Shown piece after piece: positions 11,401-18,619 of a stretch of DNA of 19,848 nucleotides. The notes under the pieces were generated by a model. It made no database searches, was not told the DNA's origin, and saw only the letters and a program-made list of their open reading frames with translations. Both the position numbers and the translations under genes were made by a program. Each line of letters opens with the position of its first letter. Within the stretch, counting starts at the first letter, position 1. The DNA comes from Saccoglossus kowalevskii (lineage: Eukaryota; Hemichordata; Enteropneusta; Harrimaniidae): assembly GCF_000003605.2 (NCBI RefSeq), contig NW_003141322.1, positions 165,090-184,937 on the forward strand. Reading direction: 5' to 3'.

Positions 11401-14400
11401 TATACAAATTATACGAAAGCAACGCAATTTCAAGTCGACAATGTTGAAATATTCACAGCCAGTACGTAAACAATGGAAAATAAGTTTGCGTAATTATTAC
11501 AAAGGCAACGCATTATCAAGTCGGCAACGTTTAAATATTCACAGCCAGTACGTAGACAACGGAAAATAAGTTTGCGTAATTATTGCAAAGCCAACGCATT
11601 ATAAAGTCGGCAAATTTGAAATATTCACAGCCAGTACGTAAACAGCGGAAAATAAGTTTGCGTAATTATTACAAAGGCCGTTAAATATTCACAGCCAGTA
11701 CGTAGACAACGGAAAATAAGTTTGCGTAATTATTGCAAAGCCAACGCATTATCAAGTCGGCAAAGTTGAAATGTTCACAGCCAGTACGTAAACAGTGGAA
11801 AATAAGTTTGCGTAATTATTACGAAGGCAACGCATTATTACGTCGGCAATGGTGAAATATTCACAACCAGAACGGTAACAAATTTTACGTAGGCAACGCA
11901 GAGCCAGTTAAAATTTGCGTAATGGGATGTGTATAATAATAAGGTCAACGCGCGGAGCGCGAATGGTCACCAAGGTAACAACAACCCACTTGTTCAGCGC
12001 GTGACTTGTGGTTAAACTTAGGCCAAGGTTTATTACATTAGTCAGTTTCGCCATGGAACTATAAATAGTTCCATGGTTTCGCCAAGAAGTGCGCTATTTT
12101 TTTCGCTGATCACCCAGTTGTTGTAGTATATATTGTAGCACCAAGTGTGTGACACTCCCTCTTCGACTTCGGCTTGCTTTTCCTACTTAGTGCATGGTCT
12201 CGAGGTAACGTAAACTGCGGCCTCTCATCGAGTGTTTTTCACTTGGAATTTATACTTCGCCCGATTATATTGGTATACGCGAAACATTAATCTTTTAAAA
12301 TAAATCCTGAGACCATACATGATGTAAATTCAAAATAATGTGATATTATTTTACATTATGTGGGGTCTACATTATTCTGGGTTGCTTTGCGATGTTATAC
12401 CAAGACTCGTGAAAATAAAATAGTGTTCTTCTGCGAACTAATAGAGACGATTTTTCCAATCTTCTGGTACCACTCGATTTTTATTATTTGAACTTGGCGG
12501 CAAGTAACCTTTAGTTTCCCAGTCTATCGTGTCCATTCATAGTCTTAACAATAGGGTGTAAATTGTCATGCCAGCCTACCGCACACGACCGCGGTAAACC
12601 GGGTCATGGAATCTATGCATAAATTTGCATAAAATGCGGTCGACCGGCGAGCACCCACCACCACCGCGGTTAACCGCGAGTTTGATTTCCTACTCTTCCC
12701 TAACTCCAGGATCATATAATCGTCTTACTAGTTCTTTACATTTGAAGATTGTCTGATCAGTCACTGCAATCATATAGACACCATTATGAAATAAAAGTCT
12801 TGTAAATACTACTACTATGACATCTTTGACGTTAATGTAACCAAATATTATGCTAAATACGTAACCAGTGCCTAATAAGAATTTATTCATTTAATAGCAA
12901 GCAGACTTTGATCAATTATTGGTCAATCTTCGAATGGATGCAGTATATATTAAGGAAAGTATGAATATTAGATGGGTTGCTGAGACTGGTATTGTTGATA
13001 ACATACAAAGTATTATTAAAGAATACAAGACAACTCGAGGACTGCTTGTAAGTACATCATAGATACAACACCTACATGATCACATCATTTCACGCCCCAC
13101 AAGTTACACCTTATAAGTTAATTTAGTCGGAGCTTAAAATTATAATTACAATTCTTTTACCGGATAAAATTGTAGTCATTTGGCGTTTGCCACTAAAGGT
13201 TACTTTGTCTACTGTAATCAGAAAATTTTGAATACACTCTCTGTTCTCTTATGTTGGCAAATGATGTATTGATTTATGCAATGTATTTATTACTATAATA
13301 ACATCTCATTCCTCTGACTCATGTAGCCCATGCGTGCATGTATCCTTGGACCACCTGCTGTGGGAAAGACCTCAGTTGTCCAGAAACTGTGTGAACATTA
13401 TAAACTGCATCATATAAAGATTAATGATGTAATCAAAGAAGCCATTGAAAAATTGGTGAGTGTCATTATGATTTTTTAAAAAAAATGCTAGATATGTTAG
13501 CAAGCAACAATTTAACTGGTACAGTTGTATCTTGTATTGTTTGCTTCTTAGGAGAAGAGTGCTGCTCGTGGAGATCAAGATGAGAATGAAGATGATGATG
13601 GAAAGGCACAAGAAGATCAGGAATTGTTAGACCAGATTACAGAAAGTAAAGATAATAATGGTGGTAAGCTATTCTTAAAGTATAACTGTAGTGTAGTTGG
13701 ATCAAGCTCACTAATATGTTCTGTTAACCACCGTTATCTTAAAAGTTTTCAATTTTACTGTCATGAGAATTGAAAAGAATTATTATGCATTATTACATTT
13801 ATTTACCCTTTTTTTAAAACTATAAACATCATTCAACTATGTGCATGTGAGTACCGGTATGCTCACATGATTTTCATATGTCTTTATTTTATTATTTTTC
13901 TAAGGTCGTATTGAGGATCAATACATCATCCAGTTCTTTCGTGAGAAGCTTCATTCGATGCCATGTCAGAACCAAGGCTTCATCCTGGATGGATATCCCA
14001 AAACTTATGAACAAGCTAAGGAACTGTTTGCTAGTACGTGCCAATTTATTTTTAAAATGATCACTGTTTACCATATAGTGTACTTATGAAAGGTTCCATC
14101 AAAAGTGTTAAATGTCCTCAAATGCTTTGCCCCTTTTAACGCCCTGAAAATGCCTAAAGACATTTTTGGTGAAATCCAAACCATTTGTACTAAATTGTTT
14201 ATTGTGATCATGACCTTTACACATTGTATGTATTACTTGTACACTTCAGGCCATATAGATTGACTATGACATCTAGAGAACTATATACAATGTAGGTACA
14301 ATACTTGAATGCATATACTGTGAGAAATATGCTATAATTTATCATTCTCTCCTACAGCTGATGAAGAAGAAGAGGAACCTGAAGGCAGCAAAGTTCCTGC

Positions 14401-17003
14401 GTATGATAAAAATATAATGCCAGAAGTTGTTATCTCCCTCAATGCGCCGGATGAATTCTTGAAAATCCGAGTCATGAACTTACCAGAGAGTGTTGTTGCT
14501 GATACTCATAATACAGAAGATGGACTTTTGAGACGCCTCAGTGACTTCCGCGTTGTCAATGAAGAAGATAGCACAGTGCTGAACTATTTTGATGAATTGG
14601 AAATCCATCCAGATCACATTGGTAAGTGTTGTGATAGTAATAGCAAAGCTCAAGTTACATTTTGTATAATGGGATGTGCCTTTAGAATGTTTCTTCATGA
14701 GAATCCATATTTTTAGTTTTCTATGAGCAATTAAATGTGATAAAATGCTGATGGTAATCCAAAACACTTGTCATCAGCATAAAGGACATAGTTTTCAACC
14801 TCTGTTTCTGCTGTCCTTTAGATGCCACTAAAGAGACAGATCCTGAAAACAAAGGCATTGTGGACAAAATTATCAAGATTATGGGTGAGCCACGTAACTA
14901 TGGGCCTACTCCAGAAGAACTTGAAGAAATGGAGAGAGTTAATACTGAAAAGAGACTGCAGAGAGAAAAGGAAGAAAAAGAAGAAAGGGAAATGAGAGAA
15001 GCTGAAGAAGCTGCTGAAAGGCAACGGAGGCAAGAAGAATGGGTGAGTGACTTTATTATTGAAACAACTGATTTTATGCAGTCCATTTTTCCCATGTATT
15101 GTAAAACTTACTGGCTCACATAAGAGATTAAAATAGTAAAAAGTTTGTGATGTTAATGTGGCTGGTGTTATATACATTGTTTTCTTTCTCTTACCAACCA
15201 GGCACAACGTCTAGAGGAAGTGAAACGACAGGAACAGGAAGTTTTAGAAAACCAGGCTGTACCATTGAGAAATTATTTGATGAAGCATGTTATGCCAACA
15301 CTCACTCAAGGCCTTATTGAATGTTGTAAAGTCAGACCTGATGATGCAATTGATCATCTGGTTAGTATTTCCCAAATTCAGTGTGTAGTTTTAAATCTTT
15401 CATGTGTTTTTATGACTCACATTTCTTCTGACTGCCATGACTGCAGTATGGCTTCTATCTAGCTCAATGGGTTGAAGGTCTGCTGAGCTATTGGGAAGAG
15501 TTCATTGAGTTTTGTTAAAAAAAATATTTGGACATGTATTACTTGAAATTGTAAGATCAACAATCAATAATTATTAATGTTCTTGAATTATGCTATTCGT
15601 TAACCAGAGCTCAAAATCAAGACATTTTTTGAAGAATTGCTGGGCTACCAGTCCCATAGTAATATTAGGTAGTCCATCCTGTTTAGTAGGTTCTTTCAGT
15701 CAATAAAAATAAATTTGGCTTAATTTGTGTTGGACACCCATGATTTGGAGACAAATTTGTTTATTATAAAAAAAATATTTTGTAAATATCTAGTAGTCCG
15801 GTAGTTTTGAAAAATGGTAGCCCCCGGACAAGATTTCGTAGTCCCTGTGCATTGGGCCACTGTTAATTTTGTGCCCTCTTAAACACATTAGGGGCATTTA
15901 TACATTTATGTTATTGGTGTCTATTGTGTCCAATTTTTAATGACTTTTTAGCTCCGCTGTTGACTTTGTCGAGCGGAGCTTATCATATGAGTGATTGTCC
16001 ATCGTCGTCCGTGTCAATGTTTTACTTTTTCGACTTCTTCTTGAAAACTACAAGCCTGAATGCTTTGATACTTGGTGTATATGTACCTTGGGTAAACCTC
16101 TTTCAGATTTGTTCATTTCATGATCATATCTTCAATTCTCTAATTTTGGGAATATTTTTGTCATTTTTGGTAAAAAGTGATATTTTCGACTTCTTGTTAA
16201 AAACTGCAAGTCCAATTGCTTTGATATTACATATATAGGTACTACATGTGGATCTCTCTCAGAATTGTTCATTTTGTAATGATATCTTTAATTCTCTAAT
16301 TTTGGTAAATATTTTTGTCATTTTTGGTAAAAAGTAATATTTTCAACTTCTTATTAAAAACCACAAGTGCAATTGCTTTTATATTACATATATAGGTACT
16401 ACATGTGGACCTCTCTCATATTTGTTCATTTTGTAATGATATCTTTAATTCACTAGTTTTAGTGAATATTTTTGTCATTTTTGGTAAAAAGTGATATTTT
16501 CGACTTCTTGTTAAAAACCACAAGTCCAATTGCCTTGATATTACATATATAAGTACTACATGTGGACCACTCTCAAATTTGTTCATTTCATGATATCTTG
16601 AATTTTCTAATTTTGGTAAAAAGTGATATTTTCAACTTCTTGTTAACAATCACAATCATTTATGGTGAAAAATGAATTTTTTTGAATTCTTGTTGAAAAC
16701 AACAAGTCCCATTGCATTGATACTATGCATATTGTTCATTTTCTAATGATATCTTCTGTTCTTTAATTGAAATGTGCATTGCTAACAGCGGAGCTATCTC
16801 AGCCGAGAGGCTGCTTGTTTAATGACTTATGAGTGCATAGCTACAAACAGTTTAAATAGTTATTGAATGATATATTCTTTTTTGTTAATCAAATGGACCC
16901 CCCCAAGAACATTAATCAGGAAATATGCATTGTACTTAATATGTTTCATTCCTTTTCTTTTCAGGCTGAGTATCTTTTTAAGGCTAATCCTCAAGTCGAC
17001 TGA
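5342..17003 (+). CDS. AK7: Adenylate kinase 7 (AK7), 17 coding exons, complete
   Basis: Joining 17 GT...AG-bounded exons gives 708 residues (human AK7 is about 720), colinear with vertebrate AK7 from the MAEE start to a C-terminal AEYLFKANP. Seen: an N-terminal Rossmann/extended-SDR-like region (about 14-300) with a divergent glycine stretch (GGKNIG, 25-30) and a Y169xxxK173 motif; a nucleoside-monophosphate-kinase domain (about 360-600) with P-loop GPPAVGKT (366-373) and LDGYPKT (466-472); a charged, probably coiled-coil segment (about 588-660); and a Dpy-30 motif (about 664-705). Known for the family: AK7 transfers phosphate between adenine nucleotides and is needed for motile cilia and sperm flagella; Dpy-30 motifs dock onto amphipathic helices in axonemal complexes. 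Inferred: same role here. Intron phases are 0,0,1,0,0,0,2,0,0,0,0,1,1,1,0,0. The N-terminal and P-loop motifs are non-canonical, but human AK7 shares these features. Confidence 0.96.
5435..6110 (+). other. AK7 intron 1
   Basis: 676-bp intron from GTGAGT to TTCTAG. A 65-codon open frame at 5563-5760 has no recognisable protein features. I see no repeat or conserved element in it. Confidence 0.85.
6111..6284 (+). CDS. AK7: AK7 exon 2 (residues 32-89)
   Basis: Begins [10 protein letters not shown] and continues into an acidic run ([10 protein letters not shown], 42-51), then [10 protein letters not shown], all matching the equivalent part of vertebrate AK7. Acceptor ends in CTAG and the donor is GTAAGA. 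Phase 0 at both ends. Confidence 0.93.
6730..6838 (+). CDS. AK7: AK7 exon 3 (residues 90-126, last codon split)
   Basis: Encodes [20 protein letters not shown], a helix and strand of the Rossmann-like N-terminal domain, then [11 protein letters not shown]. Acceptor TTATAG, donor GTAAAT, ending in phase 1. The intron before it (6285-6729) shows no notable element. Confidence 0.93.
7049..7143 (+). CDS. AK7: AK7 exon 4 (residues 126-157)
   Basis: Encodes [20 protein letters not shown] and [11 protein letters not shown]. The MFVLLST strand followed by VMTWA is a conserved AK7 segment and occupies the place of the SDR Ser/Thr strand. Acceptor TTACAG, donor GTAAGT. Confidence 0.93.
7144..7538 (+). 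other. AK7 intron 4
   Basis: 395-bp AT-rich intron from GTAAGT to TTGCAG. I see no repeat or other element in it. Confidence 0.85.
7539..7649 (+). CDS. AK7: AK7 exon 5 (residues 158-194)
   Basis: Encodes [20 protein letters not shown] and then [30 protein letters not shown] is almost identical to vertebrate AK7 and includes the SDR-like Y169xxxK173. Acceptor TTGCAG, donor GTAAGT; phase 0 at both ends. Confidence 0.95.
7711..7780 (+). repeat. 35-bp tandem duplication in AK7 intron 5
   Basis: Two adjacent 35-bp units (7711-7745 and 7746-7780) share GGCTGTAAAAGTRAGTTAG and the following TTAGAARTAATTT. They differ at only a few positions, which suggests a fairly recent local duplication. Each unit contains a splice-donor-like GTRAGT. 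Confidence 0.85.
7918..8001 (+). CDS. AK7: AK7 exon 6 (residues 195-222)
   Basis: Encodes [20 protein letters not shown] and [21 protein letters not shown] matches the conserved AK7 segment YVVAAGLQYGAEG. Acceptor TTTCAG, donor GTAATT; phase 0. Confidence 0.94.
8159..8247 (+). CDS. AK7: AK7 exon 7 (residues 223-252, last codon split)
   Basis: Encodes [20 protein letters not shown] followed by [26 protein letters not shown] is characteristic of AK7 and of extended SDR enzymes, where a sugar-epimerase-like G..PTIHV.D motif occurs. Donor GTAAGT after two bases of codon 252. Confidence 0.94.
8413..8503 (+). CDS. AK7: AK7 exon 8 (residues 252-282)
   Basis: Encodes [20 protein letters not shown] and [10 protein letters not shown], matching the YLVAVDES..TLEDIV segment of vertebrate AK7. 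Acceptor ATTCAG, donor GTGAGT; ends in phase 0. Confidence 0.94.
8602..8907 (+). mobile_element. MITE-like element in AK7 intron 8 (GC-rich imperfect TIRs)
   Basis: Starts AAAGGACGGTAGTCGTTGCG and ends with the imperfect inverse GACAACCACTGCGCTTTGAA. The left end and the next 40 bases (GCGCCACACATGCGC..GATATATGGGTCTC) resemble a second copy at 19175-19308. It stands out from the AT-rich intron by its CpG-rich ends. It contains NRF1-like sequence (GCACATGCGCAG near 8873) and a YY1-like AAGATGGCGAC. No coding capacity. The superfamily is not determined and the exact boundaries are uncertain. Confidence 0.6.
8957..9081 (+). mobile_element. Short 125-bp MITE-like element in AK7 intron 8
   Basis: Bounded by ATTAAAGGGCACTGGTCGTT and the imperfect inverse AATGGTCACCACCCTTTAAT (about 14 of 20 positions pair). 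The ends show TTAA, compatible with a TTAA or TA target duplication, though the palindromic end makes this ambiguous. Its start resembles that of the unit at 8602, so they may be distant members of one family. No coding capacity. Confidence 0.55.
9159..9236 (+). CDS. AK7: AK7 exon 9 (residues 283-308)
   Basis: Encodes [20 protein letters not shown] and LSKDLE, matching the vertebrate segment [21 protein letters not shown]. Acceptor TCACAG, donor GTAAGG. The next intron, 3661 bp, is by far the largest of the gene because of inserted elements. Confidence 0.92.
9412..9581 (+). mobile_element. Mariner-type MITE (170 bp) in AK7 intron 9
   Basis: Both ends carry an inverted CYGTAAAATC..TTAGAAGC terminal repeat: 22 bp with a single mismatch, and weaker pairing beyond. 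The element is bounded by TA on each side (9410-9411 and 9582-9583), the target duplication expected for Tc1/mariner-type insertion. There is no transposase, so it would have depended on an enzyme supplied elsewhere. Confidence 0.85.
10300..10960. other. Unassigned, less AT-rich block inside the Harbinger-type element
   Basis: This block differs in composition from the surrounding intron. It includes the phrase CCAAGACT three times (10508, 10530, 10558) and paired GGACTGGACTGC/AGACTGGACTGC motifs. A minus-strand AATAAA lies at 10623-10628. That could mark the 3' end of a nested element transcribed leftwards, but I find no coding sequence to support it. Confidence 0.3.
11411..11935 (+). repeat. 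86-bp satellite array (about 6 units) inside the Harbinger-type element
   Basis: The anchor CACAGCCAGTACGTA recurs at 11454, 11540, 11626, 11690 and 11776, with a diverged copy at 11862. Spacing is 86, 86, 64, 86 and 86 bp; the short interval reflects a 22-bp deletion in one unit. Each unit reads roughly: AATAAGTTTGCGTAATTATT, CAAAGGCAACGCATTATCAA, GTCGGCAA, then a TTGAAATATT spacer and the anchor. Units are highly similar, with first and last copies most diverged. Confidence 0.9.
11966..11979 (+). promoter_or_regulatory. Full-consensus RFX X-box within intron 9
   Basis: GTCACC-AA-GGTAAC matches GTNRCC-N(0-3)-RGYAAC at every constrained position. RFX factors bind such sites to drive ciliary genes. 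It lies inside the Harbinger-type element, 6.6 kb downstream of the AK7 start, so any role as an intronic enhancer is speculative. Confidence 0.4.
12051..12076. repeat. Perfect palindrome, 12-bp arms
   Basis: CCATGGAACTAT, then AA, then its exact reverse complement ATAGTTCCATGG. It is flanked on both sides by TTTCGCC-like sequence. It lies inside the Harbinger-type element. Confidence 0.9.
12898..13047 (+). CDS. AK7: AK7 exon 10 (residues 309-358)
   Basis: Encodes [20 protein letters not shown], then [16 protein letters not shown] and [13 protein letters not shown]. This linker between the Rossmann-like and kinase domains is well conserved in AK7. Acceptor AATAG, donor GTAAGT; phase 0 at both ends. 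Confidence 0.95.
13327..13455 (+). CDS. AK7: AK7 exon 11, P-loop (residues 359-401)
   Basis: Encodes [20 protein letters not shown], then a [19 protein letters not shown] helix and strand. GPPAVGKT (366-373) is the ATP-binding P-loop. Compared with the classical kinase loop GxPGxGKGT, the central glycine is alanine, as in human AK7. Acceptor TGTAG, donor GTGAGT. Confidence 0.96.
13552..13663 (+). CDS. AK7: AK7 exon 12, acidic insert (residues 402-439)
   Basis: Encodes a low-complexity acidic segment, including [11 protein letters not shown] (410-420), then [19 protein letters not shown]. Vertebrate AK7 has a comparable Glu/Asp-rich insert here. Acceptor TTAG, donor GTAAGC; ends in phase 1. 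Confidence 0.9.
13905..14033 (+). CDS. AK7: AK7 exon 13, NMP-kinase core (residues 439-482)
   Basis: Encodes [20 protein letters not shown], then [27 protein letters not shown] (466-472) corresponds to the adenylate-kinase signature LDGFPRT; Lys471 replaces the usual Arg, as in vertebrate AK7. Acceptor CTAAG, donor GTACGT; ends in phase 1. Confidence 0.95.
14034..14357 (+). other. AK7 intron 13
   Basis: 324-bp intron from GTACGT to CTACAG. I see no repeat or other element in it. Confidence 0.85.
14358..14621 (+). CDS. AK7: AK7 exon 14, LID region (residues 482-570)
   Basis: Starts with a DEEEEEPEG acidic run, then a conserved strand [19 protein letters not shown] and [20 protein letters not shown]. 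The segment RRLSDFR (540-546) to [15 protein letters not shown] corresponds to the adenylate-kinase LID arginines and the following helix. Donor GTAAGT; ends in phase 1. Confidence 0.95.
14822..15042 (+). CDS. AK7: AK7 exon 15, end of kinase domain and coiled coil (residues 570-643)
   Basis: Encodes [20 protein letters not shown], closing the kinase domain, then a Glu/Arg/Lys-rich helix (about 588-643, e.g. [20 protein letters not shown]) likely to form a coiled coil. IGEPRNYG is a strong AK7 landmark. Acceptor TTTAG, donor GTGAGT. The reverse strand is also open here only because of the GAA/AGA-rich codons. Confidence 0.95.
15202..15360 (+). CDS. AK7: AK7 exon 16, Dpy-30 motif (residues 644-696)
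   Basis: Encodes [20 protein letters not shown], then [20 protein letters not shown] and [36 protein letters not shown] is the first helix and turn of a Dpy-30 dimerisation/docking motif. Acceptor ACCAG; donor GTTAGT is weaker than the others. Confidence 0.95.
15361..15935. other. AK7 intron 16, left part: unassigned
   Basis: About 575 bp between exon 16 and the intron 16 element. The stretch 15640-15870 contains several GTAGTCC/GGTAGCCC phrases (for example TAGTAGTCCGGTAGTTTTGA and AATGGTAGCCCCCGGAC) that look like pieces of a degraded dispersed repeat. I cannot identify it. Confidence 0.3.
15947..16817. mobile_element. 871-bp non-autonomous element with 11-bp target duplication, intron 16
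   Basis: Flanked by the direct repeat TTTAATGACTT (15936-15946 and 16818-16827). The left end has a hairpin AGCTCCGCT (15950-15958) / AGCGGAGCT (15972-15980). TAGCTCCGCTGTT (15949-15961) reappears inverted as AACAGCGGAGCTA (16784-16796). The right end has a second hairpin CAGCC-GAGA-GGCTG (16800-16813). No convincing coding sequence. The ends resemble a type of AGCT..CCGCT/AGCTCACCTG-ended repeat that I recall from marine invertebrates, but I cannot name the family. The duplication length would suit a Mutator-like element or target-primed integration. Confidence 0.75.
16033..16690. repeat. Internal ~157-bp tandem units of the intron 16 element
   Basis: The phrase ACTTCTTGTTAAAAACCACA and close variants recur at 16033, 16189, 16346 and 16503, spaced 156, 157 and 157 bp. 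Shorter intervals follow (16635, 16685). Each unit then reads AAGTCCAATTGCTTTGATAT, TACATATATAGGTACTACAT, a TTGTTCATTT.TAATGATATC segment, and TTTTGGTAAAAAGTGATATT. Confidence 0.85.
16965..17003 (+). CDS. AK7: AK7 exon 17, C-terminus and stop (residues 697-708)
   Basis: Encodes [12 protein letters not shown] followed by [12 protein letters not shown] completes the Dpy-30 motif and matches AEYLFKNNP at the human AK7 C-terminus. Acceptor TTTCAG; phase 0. Confidence 0.95.
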   Translation, partial: AEYLFKANPQVD

Positions 17004-17380
17004 AGTCATTTTTAGTCAGAGTGAACAGCTTAGTAGGAGTTTCATGTATTGTGCTATGATCTTTGAGAACTTCCTATATTTATGTCCTGTGAATATACAA
17101 CAGTGCATACAAATGAATGGTGATCTTGTTTCTTTTTCAAACCAATTATTCATGCAGATATTACATATATATATAAATAAATTGTACATTGAAAGGAAAA
17201 CATGTTTTGTTACTGATAAGTTGGTATTAGGGGTTGTATTCTGTGTACATAAAAAATAAACTTCTAATCTGTGTATCAATGTTACATTATTTTCTGGCAA
17301 TGTAAGATGTATTATTTCATTTTTCTTCTGTATATTTTAAATATTTGAATTTAAATAAAATATGAAACCAATTGAAATAT
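17004..17380 (+). other. AK7 3' UTR with two candidate poly(A) signals
   Basis: AT-rich sequence after the stop codon. AATAAA occurs at 17255-17260, followed by a GT-rich stretch (CTGTGTATCAATG), and again at 17354-17359. Either could be used; the first has the better downstream context. The true 3' end needs transcript evidence. Confidence 0.65.
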
Positions 17381-18420
17381 TCCTCATTGAGCAATATGTA
17401 CATGTACTAGTGGCAGGAGAAATGAATACATTGAGATGATTGATGTCATAGCAGTAGTATTTTCAACTTTTAATTGATACTATTGTTGTGTTGTGAACTT
17501 TCAAATGTTTGCAATTCATGATTTGATGGTATGTATTCACTAAACTTCATGAAATGTACTGAAATTTTCATTACTACACACTTTTGCAATTTTTCTCCAT
17601 TCCTGGACTGATTTTGTTCAGTCAGTACAGACAAGTCATAATTGTATACATACAAAGTTTGCATGTGATTTGTTTTTCATTTTGTCCCTCAAAACACAAA
17701 GGAAAATAAACTGGGAATTACTTAAACCAAGATTTAGGACTGCGAATTTATTATACAGAAACAAATATAGCCCTTGTATATAATAATCATGTGAATAAAT
17801 CCTGAATTTATATAGACCCTTTTAAGTCAGGTGCCCTCACAGTTGCTTTTGAGAACGGAAGTCCAAAAGAGACTCCTGGAGAAGTTGTTTCCCTACACAG
17901 ACATAGGAATCTACTCTTCCAAAGGTATATAAACACTTTACATGTCTACATATATAGACTAACGTCTTGTCTGTGGAAGAGGGTGGGTGGGTGGCACCAA
18001 CAATCCTCAAATCTATGCCATCTTGCATTACAAAAAATGTGTAGTGAAAGCCATTGAAAGATTGCAATTACAATTGGCCTTGAACCACATGGCATTAAGT
18101 GACCACTCAGTATTGACCAACTCTACCTGAGTTAATATTAATCAAATGTTATCCTTTGCCGACTCATTCAGATTCTATTCTGGGGTTCCTGCATGTTCAA
18201 GTGATCTGGCTTCCCCTTGTACTGACAATCCAGTAACAACTGCAGGAATAAATGTCCACCACATAGTGTGATTATCAGAAAACTTGGCAAGTAAATGTGT
18301 GTGAACGCAATTAGGTCTATCTGACATGCTTAAATCTTAGCCCGTACTTTGTGTAGCGTCAACACTACTAATGAGTGATGTAATGAGTTAACATACGTAT
18401 GACACATAACAGTTTTGTAT
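17381..18420. other. Intergenic sequence downstream of AK7
   Basis: No convincing gene. A minus-strand open frame at 17837-18067 has no recognised domain. A minus-strand AATAAA (plus-strand TTTATT near 17747) would allow the 3' end of a convergent neighbour, but nothing coding was found to support this. Confidence 0.4.
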
Positions 18421-18426
18421 ATACAT

Positions 18427-18457
18427 TATAATTTATTTATTAATCAAATAAATTATA
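18427..18457. repeat. AT-only inverted repeat
   Basis: TATAATTTATTT and its exact reverse complement AAATAAATTATA, separated by 7 bp. It is AT-rich, so information content is low. Confidence 0.8.
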
Positions 18458-18619
18458 TCTGTTATTCAGTTTTGGTCTATATTAGACACAATATGTATAC
18501 ATCATAATTACATTATTAAACCTCAATTATTTGCATCATTGTATATAATTTGTTACATCTGCATTTATCATAAAACATAAGTTTCAGCCAATTTGTTTTC
18601 AAAAATATTTTTTTTATTT

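Larger units (their letters stand above)
9859..12700 (+). mobile_element. PIF/Harbinger-type non-autonomous transposon (2842 bp) in intron 9
   Basis: The ends are perfect 21-bp inverted repeats starting GGGAAGAGTAGG (9859-9879 and, inverted, 12680-12700), extended by a weaker GCGGT-rich stretch. TAA lies directly outside each end (9856-9858 and 12701-12703); a 3-bp TWA duplication is the signature of PIF/Harbinger. Subterminal palindromes ACCGCGGT occur at 9901-9908, 12588-12595 and 12663-12670 and could be transposase-binding sites. I see no transposase or Myb-like gene; the interior is satellite, hairpin and unassigned sequence. Removing this element and the neighbouring MITE would leave an intron of about 640 bp. 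Superfamily is inferred from the TSD. Confidence 0.85.

Noticed and set aside
9859-12700. Transposase gene within the Harbinger-type element
   Set aside because: Only short open frames (60-70 codons, at 10464, 11020 and 11184) with no DDE or Myb-like features.
14818-15207. Minus-strand open frame of 129 codons
   Set aside because: Antisense shadow of AK7 exon 15, open because GAA/AGA-rich codons give few stops on the other strand; Phe/Ser-rich low complexity.
15924-16238. Open frame of 104 codons in intron 16
   Set aside because: Lies across the left edge and tandem units of the mobile element and repeats with them; no protein features.
16867-17259. Open frame of 130 codons covering AK7 exon 17
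   Set aside because: A different frame from AK7; it spans the intron, the last exon and the 3' UTR.
17837-18067. Minus-strand open frame as an exon of a convergent neighbour
   Set aside because: No recognisable domain, no paired splice sites traced and no neighbouring exon; kept only as a possibility in the intergenic description.
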